Shown here piece by piece: positions 1-8,034 of a stretch of DNA of 64,000 nucleotides; position 1 is the first letter of the stretch, and each line of letters begins with the position of its first letter. The notes beneath the pieces were generated by a model, which saw nothing but the letters and a program-made list of their open reading frames with translations, was not told the DNA's origin and did not search any database. Location: assembly GCA_016721925.1 (NCBI GenBank), contig JADKHE010000013.1, forward strand, positions 62,001-126,000, given 5' to 3'. This DNA comes from Candidatus Skiveiella danica. GTDB taxonomy: Bacteria; Pseudomonadota; Gammaproteobacteria; Burkholderiales; Burkholderiaceae_C. The position numbers and the translations under genes are program-made.

Positions 1-751
1 CTCCACCATGGCCATGAAGCCGATGTGCTGCTCGTCCTGCAGGCGCAATACGTCCGGTCCGCACGACGAGCCCTGCACCGCAACGGGGATCACCCCCTCA
101 GGCAGGAGGCGCTCGGGCTGCAACTTCTCGCAGCCCAGGCTCAGGACCAGCACCTCGCCGCCGAAGTTCGGGTTCAGGGCAATGTTGCGCAGGGTGCGGA
201 TCGGGATCTCCGCACCGGGCGCGTCGATCGCCACGCCACAGCCGTAGCCGTGCTCCAGCGCCACCACGCCATCCACGTTCGGGTAGCGCGGCAGCAGTTC
301 GACACGGATGCGCTCGGCGGCCAGCCGCGCCACGCCGGCCACGCACTGCACGGTCTGGGTGATCGCCAGCAGGTTGCGCGTGCCCACCGAGCCGTCGGCG
401 TTGCGGTAACCCGCGAACGTGAATCCCTTCAGGGGCTCCACCGCCACCGGCGCGCGGGTCGCCACGGGCAAACCCTGCAGCGACGCGGCCGCTGGCATGA
501 CCAGCAGCCGCTCGTGCACCCAGCTCCCGGCCGGAATGGCGGCATGCGCATGGCCGATCACCACGTTGTATCGCCGCACCTCGCCCCGGCAGGATGTCCA
601 CCAAGGCCACCTTGTGCCCCTGCGGCACCCGCTCCCGCAAGGTCAGGCCGTCATCGAACACAGTGCCTGCCGCGAGCCCGCCATCGTTGGCGACAATGGC
701 CACGTTGTCGGACGGGTGCATGCAGATGCGCCGGGGCGATTGGGCACTCAT
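1..751 (-). pseudogene. garD: D-galactarate dehydratase, N-terminal part, frameshifted and cut by window edge
   Basis: UxaA/GarD-family dehydratase that would convert galactarate to 5-dehydro-4-deoxyglucarate, the substrate of the neighbouring kdgD product. The first ~55 residues (start at 751) form the N-terminal SAF-type domain. The frame then breaks near 580-590, where the reverse strand reads CTGCCGGGGCGAGG and one extra C would restore the family sequence. After the shift the other frame resumes with GYRNADGSVGTRN, LLPRYPNVDG, EHGYGCGVAIDAP and LSLGCEKLQPERLL, which I recognise as GarD, and stays open to base 1. The C-terminal half lies outside the window. Last gene of a minus-strand operon, 14 bases after the Bug receptor. 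The break is either a one-base assembly error or a real loss of function. Confidence 0.8.
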
Positions 752-765
752 GGTTCAGCCTGTGC

Positions 766-1725
766 TCAATCGGCCGTGATCTTGCGGCTCTCGATCAGCT
801 TCTTCCACCGGGCGTATTCGGAAGCCTGGTAGGCGGTGAACTGCTCGGGGGTGTTGGTCACGATCTCGAAGCCCTGCGCCACCAGCTTGTCCTTGACCGC
901 AGGCTCGTTGAGGCCGGCGACGATGGCGCCATGCAGCTTGAGCTTGATGTCGGCAGGCAGCCCTTTCGGTGCGGCCACCGCCTGCCAGGACTGCACCTCG
1001 GCGCCCTTGACTCCCTGCTCGGCCAGCGTCGGCACGTCCGGCAGCAAGGGATTGCGCTTCTCCGACGCCACGGCCAGGGCGCGCACCTTTCCGGCCTTGA
1101 TGTGCTGGATGATGCTGTTGATGTTCACGAACGCGGCATCCACCTGTCCTCCCAGCAGGTCGTTGATGGCCGGGCCGCCGCCCTTGTAGGGCACGTGCAA
1201 GCCGTCGGTACCGCTTTGCTGCCACAACAGTTCGGCGGACAGGTGATCCGACGAGCCGTTGCCCGACGAGGCGAAGCTGACCTTGCCCGGGCTATTTTTC
1301 AGGTGGGCCAGCAGGTCGGACACGCTCTTGTCCGGCGAACTGGCCGGCACCACCAGCACGTTGGGCGCTTGCACCGCCACCGTGATCAGGTCGAAGTCCT
1401 TGAGTGCGTCGTACTGCACGCCCTTGATCAGGTGCGGCGCGATCACGAACGGACCGAGCGAGGACACCAGCAAGGTGTAGCCATCGGGGGGCGCGCGCTT
1501 GACAAACGCCGCACCGATGGTGCCGGTGGCGCCGGCCTTGTTGTCGATGATGAAGCTGCCGCCCATTTTTTCCTGAAGTTTCTGCGCCACCACGCGGCCG
1601 ATCTGGTCGGACGCGCCGCCTGGCGGAAAGGGAACGACCACGGTCACCGGTTTGTCCGGGTAGGCCGCGAAGGCATTGCCGGCCGCGGCCAGCGCGAGCA
1701 GCAGGGCACTGAGGATTTTGTTCAT
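766..1725 (-). CDS. Bug-family (TctC-type) periplasmic solute receptor
   Basis: 319-residue extracytoplasmic receptor of the tripartite tricarboxylate transporter (TTT) type. The start at 1725 (MNKILSALLL) is chosen over the longer in-frame ATG at 1770 because it begins a signal peptide ending in AFA-AYPDKP and has AAGGAG just upstream. After cleavage comes the typical first strand VTVVVPFPPGG, then DNKAGATGTIGA, APPDGYTLL and VPYKGGGPAINDL. It lies 41 bases after kdgD and just before garD, so an aldarate or related sugar acid is the likely ligand (inferred from context). No TctA/TctB membrane subunits are nearby, as is common for orphan Bug proteins in Burkholderiales. Confidence 0.9.
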   Translation of the reverse strand: MNKILSALLLALAAAGNAFAAYPDKPVTVVVPFPPGGASDQIGRVVAQKLQEKMGGSFIIDNKAGATGTIGAAFVKRAPPDGYTLLVSSLGPFVIAPHLIKGVQYDALKDFDLITVAVQAPNVLVVPASSPDKSVSDLLAHLKNSPGKVSFASSGNGSSDHLSAELLWQQSGTDGLHVPYKGGGPAINDLLGGQVDAAFVNINSIIQHIKAGKVRALAVASEKRNPLLPDVPTLAEQGVKGAEVQSWQAVAAPKGLPADIKLKLHGAIVAGLNEPAVKDKLVAQGFEIVTNTPEQFTAYQASEYARWKKLIESRKITAD

Positions 1726-1766
1726 GACGTGTCTCCTTGGTTGTTTGGTTGAATAGGGGGTTCGGA

Positions 1767-2678
1767 TCACTGCGGGCCCAGGCCTTTGATCAGCGCGTCC
1801 AACTGCGCCATCTCGTCCGGCTTGAGTTCGGTCAGCGGCACACGCACCGGGCCAGCGGAATGGCCCACCAGCGCGGCGCCAGCCTTGACGATGCTCACCG
1901 CATAGCCCTGCCCACGGTTTCGGATGGTCAGGTACGGCATGAAGAAGTCCTTCAGCAGGCGGTGCTGTGTGGCCATGTCATCCGTGCGCACCGCTTCGTA
2001 AAAGTCCATTGCCGTTTTGGGGATGAAGTTGAAGACGGCGGACGAATACACCGGCGTGCCAAGGGCCTTGTAGGCGGCGGCATAGACCTCGGCCGTGGGC
2101 AGGCCGCCCAGGTAAGCGAAGCGTTCGCCCATCTTCAGATAGATGGAGGACATCAGTTCGATGTCGCCGATGCCGTCCTTGAAGCCGATCAGGTTCGGGC
2201 AGCGTTCGGCCAAGATGGCCAGCGAATCGGGGGTCAGCTTGCACACATTGCGGTTGTAAACGATGACGCCGAACTTCACGCTCTTGCACACCGCCTCGAC
2301 GTGAGCGATCAGGCCCTCCTGGCCAGCTTCCGTCAGGTAGTGCGGCAGCAGCAGGATGCCGTGGGCACCGGCACGCTCGGCCTCCTGCGCGCACTGGATG
2401 GCAAAGCGGGTCGGACCGCCGGCGCCGGCAATGATGGGCACCTTGCCGCGGCAGGTGTCCACGGCGGTCCGGATGATGCCGGGGTACTCGTCAGCGGTCA
2501 GCGAGAAGAACTCACCGGTTCCGCCGGCGGCGAACAGCGCGCTGGCTCCATACGGGGCCAGCCATTCCAGCCGTTCGGCATAGCCGCCGGCGTTGAAGTT
2601 GCCCTCGGCGTCGAAATCCGTCAGCGGAAACGACAGCAGTCCGTGGGACATGATCGATTTGAGTTCCTGGGGGGTCAT
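1767..2678 (-). CDS. kdgD: 5-dehydro-4-deoxyglucarate dehydratase
   Basis: 303-residue (beta/alpha)8 enzyme of the DapA/NAL superfamily. It dehydrates and decarboxylates 5-dehydro-4-deoxyglucarate to 2,5-dioxopentanoate, the step after GarD or glucarate dehydratase in the oxidative uronate route. The GTGEFFSL motif (residues 53-60), the Schiff-base lysine in IGFKDG (K167) and the catalytic tyrosine in VYNRN (Y141) are all present, and the length matches the family. It follows the GntR regulator by 70 bases, in a gap that holds a palindrome likely to be the operator. The downstream semialdehyde dehydrogenase is not in this window. Confidence 0.93.
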   Translation of the reverse strand: MTPQELKSIMSHGLLSFPLTDFDAEGNFNAGGYAERLEWLAPYGASALFAAGGTGEFFSLTADEYPGIIRTAVDTCRGKVPIIAGAGGPTRFAIQCAQEAERAGAHGILLLPHYLTEAGQEGLIAHVEAVCKSVKFGVIVYNRNVCKLTPDSLAILAERCPNLIGFKDGIGDIELMSSIYLKMGERFAYLGGLPTAEVYAAAYKALGTPVYSSAVFNFIPKTAMDFYEAVRTDDMATQHRLLKDFFMPYLTIRNRGQGYAVSIVKAGAALVGHSAGPVRVPLTELKPDEMAQLDALIKGLGPQ

Positions 2679-2694
2679 CGCTTGCTCCTAGTGA

Positions 2695-2706
2695 TACGAC
2701 ATCGTA
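2695..2706. promoter_or_regulatory. Candidate FCD-GntR operator ahead of kdgD
   Basis: Perfect 5+5 inverted repeat TACGA-CA-TCGTA in the 70-base gap between the GntR gene and kdgD. The wider right side, ATCGTACAAC (2701-2710), recurs exactly at 3495-3504 just upstream of the GntR start. A GT-N-AC core is typical of FadR/FCD regulators. The shared element suggests autoregulation plus operon control; binding itself is inferred. Confidence 0.5.
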
Positions 2707-2748
2707 CAACATAAGACAAGTACAGGAATCGGGGTTAACCCGTATTTC

Positions 2749-3474
2749 TCAGGGTCCGACGGCCGCACGTCGGCGGCGCTCACGGCTGTTGACCAAGTGC
2801 GTTCTCATCGCCGCGCGTGCGGAATCGGCATCGCGGTTGGCGATGGCATTGAAGACGCTCTCATGCTCGGCATTGACGCGGCGCAGATAGTCCCTGCGCT
2901 GCGTTGTCAGAGGCTCGTCCACATCGAGGCGTGCACGCGGGATCATGGTGCCCCCCAGGGTTCCCATCAGATCGGCGAAACGCGGGTTCTGCGTGGCCCG
3001 GGCAATCTCCAGGTGAAACTGGAAATCCGGGCCGACGGCGTCGCGCCCCTCCTCGACCGCCGCCGCGAAGGCGTTCAAAGCGGTCCGCATGGCTCGCAGA
3101 TGCTCTTCACCGCGACGGGCCGCAGCCAGCGCGGCCGCCTCGCTTTCCACGGCGATCCGCAGTTCAAGCACGGCGATGACATCGTTCAAGGTGCCCAACT
3201 GGTCAGGCGCGATGCGGAACGTCGTGGCGTCGCCCAGCCCGACCACAAAGGTGCCGATGCCATGGCGTGTCTCCACCATGCCGGCCGCCTGCAACCGCGA
3301 TATTGCCTCACGCACCACCGTCCGGCTGACGCCGTATTCCTGCATCAGATCGGCCTCTCGAGGCAGCTTGATGCCAGGTTGAAGGCGGCCGTCCCTGATG
3401 CTGTCGCCCAGCGACTGAACCAGGTCGGCGGTCAGGGAGCGTGTGCGGCGGGCTGGAACGAATGGGTGGGACAT
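2749..3474 (-). CDS. FadR-subfamily GntR transcriptional regulator
   Basis: 241-residue regulator. The winged helix-turn-helix comes first (DLMQEYGVSRTVVREAISRL, then the wing RHGIGTFVV), followed by a C-terminal FCD ligand-binding domain with its His/Asp metal-site residues (FQFHLEIARATQN, NAEHESVFNAI). I place the start at 3474 (MSHPFVP); the long frame open to 3903 has an unrelated N-terminus and would run into the promoter region. First gene in the kdgD-Bug-garD direction, so it probably represses this aldarate operon and is relieved by a pathway sugar acid (inferred). Confidence 0.85.
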   Translation of the reverse strand: MSHPFVPARRTRSLTADLVQSLGDSIRDGRLQPGIKLPREADLMQEYGVSRTVVREAISRLQAAGMVETRHGIGTFVVGLGDATTFRIAPDQLGTLNDVIAVLELRIAVESEAAALAAARRGEEHLRAMRTALNAFAAAVEEGRDAVGPDFQFHLEIARATQNPRFADLMGTLGGTMIPRARLDVDEPLTTQRRDYLRRVNAEHESVFNAIANRDADSARAAMRTHLVNSRERRRRAAVGP

Positions 3475-3494
3475 GGACGCATTATCCTTCAGAG

Positions 3495-3504
3495 ATCGTA
3501 CAAC
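3495..3504. promoter_or_regulatory. Second copy of the ATCGTACAAC operator element
   Basis: Exact repeat of the ten bases found at 2701-2710, here 21 bases upstream of the GntR start codon. This is the position expected for an autoregulatory half-site. The gap to the divergent methyltransferase gene (3475-3727) shows nothing else clear. Confidence 0.4.
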
Positions 3505-3727
3505 GAACTCTGCATCAACCGATCTGGCAGGAACGCCTCCACACGGCGCTCGCCGGTGGCGCCGCACGACGACCCAAAGCACTCGACTCCTGCTTCCATA
3601 GCAAGATACGACCGATTGACGCAGGGAAAGAGGCTGCAGAAGCCATAATCCGAGCGAAACACCGTGCCCCTCGGTCTGGAGAATGATCCCGGGTCGCCCC
3701 GCACAGCCAGACCATCGCCCTCCACCC

Positions 3728-4648
3728 ATGCAAGCCCTTCTCGACACCATCGCCACCCTGGATCTGCCGACCGACGCCGGGCGCGTCTTCCACGGCCGCG
3801 GCGGGCAGCACCCCGGCTGCGAACGTTGGGCGCTGGATGCCTTCCCGCCGGTCTGGGTGCTGACCGCGTTCCGTCCGGCCACCGATGACGAACTGGCCGC
3901 CATCGATGCCGCGCTGGCAGCGCGCTGGGCAGAACTGGCACCTGGACAGGCTCTGAACTGGGTCTACCAGTGCCGCCACGAGGGGCGAACCGAGACCCGC
4001 CTGATGGCCGGCGCCGTGCCCGAGCCGCACGTGGTCACCGAGAACGGCTCGCTTTTTCGGGTGCACCTGCTGAAGGGGCAGAACCATGGCCTGTTCCTGG
4101 ACATGGCCGAGGGCCGACGCTGGGTGCGCGCGCATTGCGCCGCCCACCCCGGACTGAAGGTGCTGAACCTGTTTGCGTACACCTGCGCCTTCTCGGTGGT
4201 GGCCCTGCAGGCCGGCGCCCGGCAGGTGGTGAACCTGGACATGAGCCAGGGCGCGCTGGCGATCGGGCAGCAGAACCATGCACTCAATGGCCTCGCCGAT
4301 GGCGCAGCCTTCCTGGCGCATGACCTCTTCAAGAGCTGGGGAAAAATCACTCGCGCCGGCCCGTACGGCCTGGTCATCGTGGACCCACCGAGCTTCCAGA
4401 AAGGCAGCTTCGTCGCGACCAAGGACTATGCCAGGCTGATGCGCCGCCTGCCGGACCTGCTGACTCGCGGCGGCCACGCCGTGCTGTGCCTGAACGCACC
4501 GGAACTGGAGACCGGGTTCCTGCAGGAGCAGATGCAGGTGCAGGCGCCCGATCTGCACTTCGAACAGCGGCTGACCAACCCGCCGGCGTTTGCCGACAGC
4601 GCACCCGAGCGTGCGCTCAAGGTGCTGGTCTATCGCGCGCCGGGCTGA
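3728..4648 (+). CDS. Class I SAM-dependent methyltransferase (RlmI-like)
   Basis: 306-residue methyltransferase. Start taken at 3728 (MQALLDTIATLD); an in-frame ATG at 3683 would add 15 residues with no family character. The SAM-binding Rossmann core reads VLNLFAYTCAFSVVALQAG (motif I) and NLDMSQGAL (acidic loop), followed by the catalytic VDPPSFQKG motif of the RlmI/RlmL-type and related N- or C-methyltransferases. The protein lacks the N-terminal PUA domain of full RlmI. Substrate probably RNA, not proven. It is divergent from the GntR gene and convergent with uspA. Confidence 0.8.
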   Translation: MQALLDTIATLDLPTDAGRVFHGRGGQHPGCERWALDAFPPVWVLTAFRPATDDELAAIDAALAARWAELAPGQALNWVYQCRHEGRTETRLMAGAVPEPHVVTENGSLFRVHLLKGQNHGLFLDMAEGRRWVRAHCAAHPGLKVLNLFAYTCAFSVVALQAGARQVVNLDMSQGALAIGQQNHALNGLADGAAFLAHDLFKSWGKITRAGPYGLVIVDPPSFQKGSFVATKDYARLMRRLPDLLTRGGHAVLCLNAPELETGFLQEQMQVQAPDLHFEQRLTNPPAFADSAPERALKVLVYRAPG

Positions 4649-4653
4649 GCGTC

Positions 4654-4669
4654 CGGCTCCAGGGAGCCG
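4654..4669. terminator. Hairpin between convergent methyltransferase and uspA genes
   Basis: CGGCTCC-AG-GGAGCCG, a perfect 7-bp stem in the 45-base gap between two convergent stops. There is no clear T run, so it may be a weak bidirectional terminator. Confidence 0.4.
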
Positions 4670-4693
4670 CGGCCGCCCCCCCTCACCTGACGA

Positions 4694-5128
4694 TCAGTCG
4701 CGCACCACCATCACCGGCCCGTGGGCATGCGACAGCACCCGCTGCGCCACACTGCCGAGGAGTTTCTCGATGCCGTGGCGCCCATGCGAGCCCATGACGA
4801 TGACGTCGGCCTCCAGGTCGCGGGCAGCGTCCAGGATGCCGCGCCAGACCGCATGCGCCTCGACCACGCGGGTGTCTACCACCACGCCGCTGGCTTCGAT
4901 CGCCTCGCGCGCCACGCGGATGGCGTCATGCGCCTCCGCGGTGGCGGCGGCAAGGTACTGGTCCTGGCCGTAGGCAAAGTCTGTCCCCACCCCGGTGAAC
5001 GGATAGGGATCGATCACGTAGATGGCGGTCACCGTGCCGTCAAACGCCTTGGCCAGCGCCACGGCACGGGAAACGGCCTGCAAAGAGGTGGGCGACCCGT
5101 CCACCGGCACCAGAATCTTCTTGAACAT
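4694..5128 (-). CDS. Universal stress protein, UspA family
   Basis: 144-residue single-domain USP. Start at 5128 (MFKKILVPVDGS), with GAGGAG eight bases upstream, is preferred to 5155. The C-terminal ATP-binding signature G-x2-G-x9-G-S is visible in GSHGRHGIEKLLGS, so this is an ATP-binding subtype. It is divergent from the hemerythrin gene, with an FNR-like box in between. USPs of this type are often induced at low oxygen by Anr/FNR in related bacteria, which fits the box. Confidence 0.9.
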   Translation of the reverse strand: MFKKILVPVDGSPTSLQAVSRAVALAKAFDGTVTAIYVIDPYPFTGVGTDFAYGQDQYLAAATAEAHDAIRVAREAIEASGVVVDTRVVEAHAVWRGILDAARDLEADVIVMGSHGRHGIEKLLGSVAQRVLSHAHGPVMVVRD

Positions 5129-5203
5129 GACACGACTCCTCTCATTGAATTGCATGGACAGACCATGTGCCCATCATTGTGTGGCCAAGGCAAGATCCGC
5201 GTC

Positions 5204-5217
5204 TTGACGTGTATCAA
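5204..5217. promoter_or_regulatory. FNR/Anr-type box upstream of uspA
   Basis: TTGAC-GTGT-ATCAA, one mismatch from the FNR/Anr consensus TTGAT-N4-ATCAA. It sits 76-89 bases before the uspA start, a spacing that could place it near -41.5 of a uspA promoter. It may also serve the divergent hemerythrin gene. Confidence 0.6.
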
Positions 5218-5276
5218 TTATCACGGCGCGCTCCCGCGTCTGCCTGAACACGCACCTTCGCCGGGTCACCTGCGGC

Positions 5277-5290
5277 ATGACCTGGATCAA
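5277..5290. promoter_or_regulatory. Second FNR/Anr-type box, upstream of hemerythrin gene
   Basis: ATGAC-CTGG-ATCAA, matching the FNR/Anr core TGA-N6-TCA with the right half perfect. It ends 55 bases before the hemerythrin ATG, a plausible activating position. Two such boxes in one 217-base intergenic region strengthen both calls. Confidence 0.5.
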
Positions 5291-5345
5291 GGCAAGACCG
5301 GTGGCGCCTGCGTATCCTCACGCCATCTTTTTTCAGGATGCTCCG

Positions 5346-5861
5346 ATGCAACACCTTGAATGGTCCGACGCGCTGGCGCTCGAGCTGCCGGCGATGGATG
5401 ACACCCACCGCGAATTCGTGGACCTGCTGGCCGCCGTGAACACGGCCACTGACGACAGTTTGCTGGCCCAGTGGGCCGCCCTGATCGACCACACCGACGA
5501 CCACTTCGGCCGTGAGGATGCCTGGATGCAGGCGACCCGCTTCGCTTCGTCCAACTGCCACACCATGCAGCACAAGGTGGTGCTGCAGGTCCTGCGCGAA
5601 GGTCTCAAGCGCGGCCAGGCCGGTGAGCTCGGCGTCGTGCGCCAGATGGCGCAGGAACTGGTGATCTGGTTCCCGCACCACGCCCAGGCCATGGACGCCT
5701 CCCTGGCGCTGCACCTGCGCAGCATCGGCTTTGACCCGGCCACCGGCGAGGTCGCGCTGCCCAATGCCCTGCCCAAGGAACTGATCCACGGTTGCGGTGG
5801 GGCGACCTGTTCCGACGACCTCGCGCCCAGCGCGCGCGAAGAAGCCAACGCGACGGCCTGA
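5346..5861 (+). CDS. Bacteriohemerythrin
   Basis: 171-residue O2-binding four-helix protein with a non-heme diiron centre. The usual ligand set can be placed: H21 (MDDTHREF), H53 and E57 (DDHFGRED), H72 and H76 (CHTMQHK), and H112 with D117 (WFPHHAQAMD). Start at 5346 (MQHLEWSDALAL) gives the standard N-terminal W-x3-L helix; the in-frame ATG at 5277 lies within the putative FNR box. A C-terminal tail of ~45 residues with two Cys (GCGGATCSDD) follows the domain. Probable role: oxygen sensing or delivery under microaerobic conditions. Confidence 0.9.
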   Translation: MQHLEWSDALALELPAMDDTHREFVDLLAAVNTATDDSLLAQWAALIDHTDDHFGREDAWMQATRFASSNCHTMQHKVVLQVLREGLKRGQAGELGVVRQMAQELVIWFPHHAQAMDASLALHLRSIGFDPATGEVALPNALPKELIHGCGGATCSDDLAPSAREEANATA

Positions 5862-5871
5862 GCCGCCCCGC

Positions 5872-6489
5872 ATGGGACTGGAACTGTCGATCCTGATGGC
5901 CGCGCTGGTCATCTCGATGGCCACCCGTCCGTGGCGCCTGCTCTCTGGCGGCGCCTTGCTCACGCCCCTGCTGGCCACCCTCGTCGTCCTGCCGTGGTTG
6001 TGGGCTCTGCCACGCCTGCACACCATGCCCCTGCAGCTGCAGTTCTCCGGCGCCTGCGCAGTGACCCTGATGCTGGGCTGGCCGCTGGCCGTTCCCGTGC
6101 TGCTGGCCGTGACCCTGGTGTCCGGACTGCTGGCACCGGCCGACTTCAATACCCTGCTGGAGCAGGTCGTCTGGCAGGGCCTCGTGCCCGCCACACTGGC
6201 GATGTTCGTAGGCGCCCTGCTGCGCCACTGGGCCGGCACCCACCCCTTCGTTTTCATCCTGGCCCGTGGCTTTGCCGGCACGGTGCTGTGCACCTTCGCC
6301 GCGAGCAGCCTGGCGCTGATGGCCGGCCACGAACTGCTGCACGTCGGACAGGGCCTGTCCCTGGTGGCACGCTGGCTGATGGCCTGGGGCGACGGTTTCA
6401 TGACCGGCATGATGGCCGCCATCTTCGTGGCCTTTCGGCCGCAATGGCTGGCCACCTGGTCGGACCGGCTCTATCTCGCACAGTCTTGA
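5872..6489 (+). CDS. CbiM-like integral membrane protein (COG3235-type)
   Basis: 205-residue hydrophobic protein with about six membrane segments. The end (GDGFMTGMMAAIFVAFRP, then W..TWSDRLYL) and the central HPFVFILARGFAGTVL resemble the S-component CbiM/ECF permease family, hence the call. I start it at 5872 (MGLELSILMAAL), ten bases after the hemerythrin stop; the ribosome site is weak and coupling to the upstream gene is likely. No ECF ATPase or T-component is nearby. Substrate unknown; cobalt or nickel would be a guess from the family only. Confidence 0.65.
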   Translation: MGLELSILMAALVISMATRPWRLLSGGALLTPLLATLVVLPWLWALPRLHTMPLQLQFSGACAVTLMLGWPLAVPVLLAVTLVSGLLAPADFNTLLEQVVWQGLVPATLAMFVGALLRHWAGTHPFVFILARGFAGTVLCTFAASSLALMAGHELLHVGQGLSLVARWLMAWGDGFMTGMMAAIFVAFRPQWLATWSDRLYLAQS

Positions 6490-6582
6490 TTCAGATCAGT
6501 GCTTTTCGGCCCGTGGCAAGTGATAGTACGGGTTCAGGCGGCGCCTGCCGGCCTGCACGAGCAACTCTCTAGGACTGTCAAG

Positions 6583-6726
6583 ATGAAACTGCTGAGCGAT
6601 CTCTTTTCCACCGACTATGGCTTGATGAGCATTTCCGGCATCGTCTTCATGCTGGGCATGGGTGTCTTCTTCTACCGCTTCTTCACGAAGAAGATGGACG
6701 AGGACGCGAAGAAAGCCGCACGCTGA
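6583..6726 (+). CDS. DUF3149 single-span membrane mini-protein
   Basis: 47-residue protein (MKLLSDLFSTDYGLMSISGI) with one transmembrane helix (IVFMLGMGVFFYRFFTKK) and a charged C-terminal tail, the whole of the DUF3149 family pattern. The start at 6583 is chosen because it matches the family length; 6499 would add 28 unrelated residues. Function unknown. It may be co-expressed with the membrane protein upstream (93-base gap). Confidence 0.75.
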   Translation: MKLLSDLFSTDYGLMSISGIVFMLGMGVFFYRFFTKKMDEDAKKAAR

Positions 6727-6731
6727 GCGCC

Positions 6732-6751
6732 TTGCGGCAGGCGTGCCGCAA
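6732..6751. terminator. Hairpin between convergent DUF3149 and reductase genes
   Basis: TTGCGGCA-GGCG-TGCCGCAA, a perfect 8-bp stem with a four-base loop, filling the gap between the two convergent stop codons exactly. Likely a bidirectional terminator, though with no long T run. Confidence 0.5.
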
Positions 6752-7957
6752 TCACGCCTGAACCGCCATCGTCATCCCGGCGGCCCGCAGCCTCTCGGCG
6801 AGCGCTGTTCCCAAGCCGCTGGCCGGCGTCAGCACACCACCCGCCTTCTGGCCTCCCGGCAGATCGGCTGCGCGGGTCAACGCCATCGCTGCTTCGCACA
6901 CCATCACGGTGGTGGCCCGGTTGCCGGGGTCACCCGCCGCCGCCACCTTCGCCCGCGCCACGGTGCCGCCAGCGCCATGCCCCACCAGTTCGCACCGGAA
7001 CGAGCCGCGGTTCATGCTGGCTTCCGAGGGGCCCTGCCCCGGCGCGGGGGCCAGACGCCGCGCCAGCGCGCGCACCGGCGCCAGCCGCAGCGCCGCCTGC
7101 GACGCATTCATGCCGGCGCTGACGCCCACCGCAGTCGCCGCAGCCAGTGCACCGGAGCCGAAGCGCAGATACTCCTGGTAATGGAAGTCCGGACCGTAGC
7201 CCAGCAGCGCCGCACTGCGCCGAACCACCCGGGTGTTGACCGGCCCCATGAAGAAAGGGCCCACCCATGCCTTGAAACCGGCATCGCGATGCGGCGCGAC
7301 AGGGTCATCGTCGAGTGGAACCGGCCGTGGGCGCACCTGCGCCGGATTGAGCAGCCACGGGTCGGCCAGCGCGCGTGATTGCCCCGAGTCGAGCATGTTC
7401 AGAGCCGACGCCAGCGTGCCGCCATTGAACCCGCCGCGCAGCGAGAAGCAAGCCTTCACCTCGACACACGCCTCGCCCTGCGCCTGGAAATGCCGGGCCA
7501 GCATCCAGGCGCCGAGGTCGGATGGCACCGAATCAAAACCGCAGCAGGGGATGATGCGCGTGCCGTCGGCCTTCGCGTGCTCGTGATGCCGGTCGATCAA
7601 CTCACGCACCCATGGGGTTTCACCGGTGATGTCCACATAGTGCGTGCGCCGCGCGACGCAGGCGGCCACCAGCAGACTGCCGTGCAGGGCAAAGGGTCCG
7701 GCGGTGCTGAGCACCACCCGTGCATCACCCGCCAGCGCAGCCAGCGCCTGTCCATCGGACGCATCGGCGACCACGATGCCGGCATCCGACGCGCCCGGGC
7801 CGGCATTGGCACGGACAGCCGCCAGCTTGTCGTAGTTGCGCCCTGCCAGCGCCCAGCGCAGGCCGCCAGCATGGGCGGCGAAGTAGGCCACCGTCTGGCG
7901 CCCGACAAAACCGGTGGCGCCGTAGAGCACCACGTCGTAGGTCCTGGCCTTCTTCAT
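6752..7957 (-). CDS. Saccharopine-dehydrogenase-like NAD(P)-binding reductase
   Basis: 401-residue protein. The N-terminal Rossmann fold has GATGFVG at residues 13-19 (VVLYGATGFVGRQTVAYFA), followed by AGRNYDKL and VLSTAGPFALHGSLLV, the pattern of the saccharopine dehydrogenase / trans-acting enoyl reductase family. The mid-region CGFDSVPSDLGAW is also characteristic. In mycobacteria relatives act on polyketide lipids; in proteobacteria the substrate is not known. It stands alone on the minus strand, with a degenerate repeat (7983-8034) directly upstream. Confidence 0.8.
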   Translation of the reverse strand: MKKARTYDVVLYGATGFVGRQTVAYFAAHAGGLRWALAGRNYDKLAAVRANAGPGASDAGIVVADASDGQALAALAGDARVVLSTAGPFALHGSLLVAACVARRTHYVDITGETPWVRELIDRHHEHAKADGTRIIPCCGFDSVPSDLGAWMLARHFQAQGEACVEVKACFSLRGGFNGGTLASALNMLDSGQSRALADPWLLNPAQVRPRPVPLDDDPVAPHRDAGFKAWVGPFFMGPVNTRVVRRSAALLGYGPDFHYQEYLRFGSGALAAATAVGVSAGMNASQAALRLAPVRALARRLAPAPGQGPSEASMNRGSFRCELVGHGAGGTVARAKVAAAGDPGNRATTVMVCEAAMALTRAADLPGGQKAGGVLTPASGLGTALAERLRAAGMTMAVQA

Positions 7958-7982
7958 TTCAAGTTCCTTTTCACTACGCTAT

Positions 7983-8034
7983 TCATAGCTGCTGATGACC
8001 CATCCGCGCTGGGATGGCGCCCTTTTTGTCAATT
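7983..8034 (+). repeat. Dispersed ~50-bp repeat, copy 1
   Basis: Best-preserved plus-strand copy: ATAGCTGCTGATGACC, then a CCATCC-GCGCTG-GGATGG hairpin, GGCGCC and a T run. It fills the gap between the reductase and the transglutaminase gene and its end supplies the latter's stop codon. Related copies: 14091-14150, 21036-21085, 38921-38970, 43050-43113, 60963-61016, 63021-63085. Confidence 0.6.

Noticed and set aside
25..1752. 575-codon plus-strand frame over garD and the Bug gene
   Set aside because: No family motifs; antisense shadow of the minus-strand genes.
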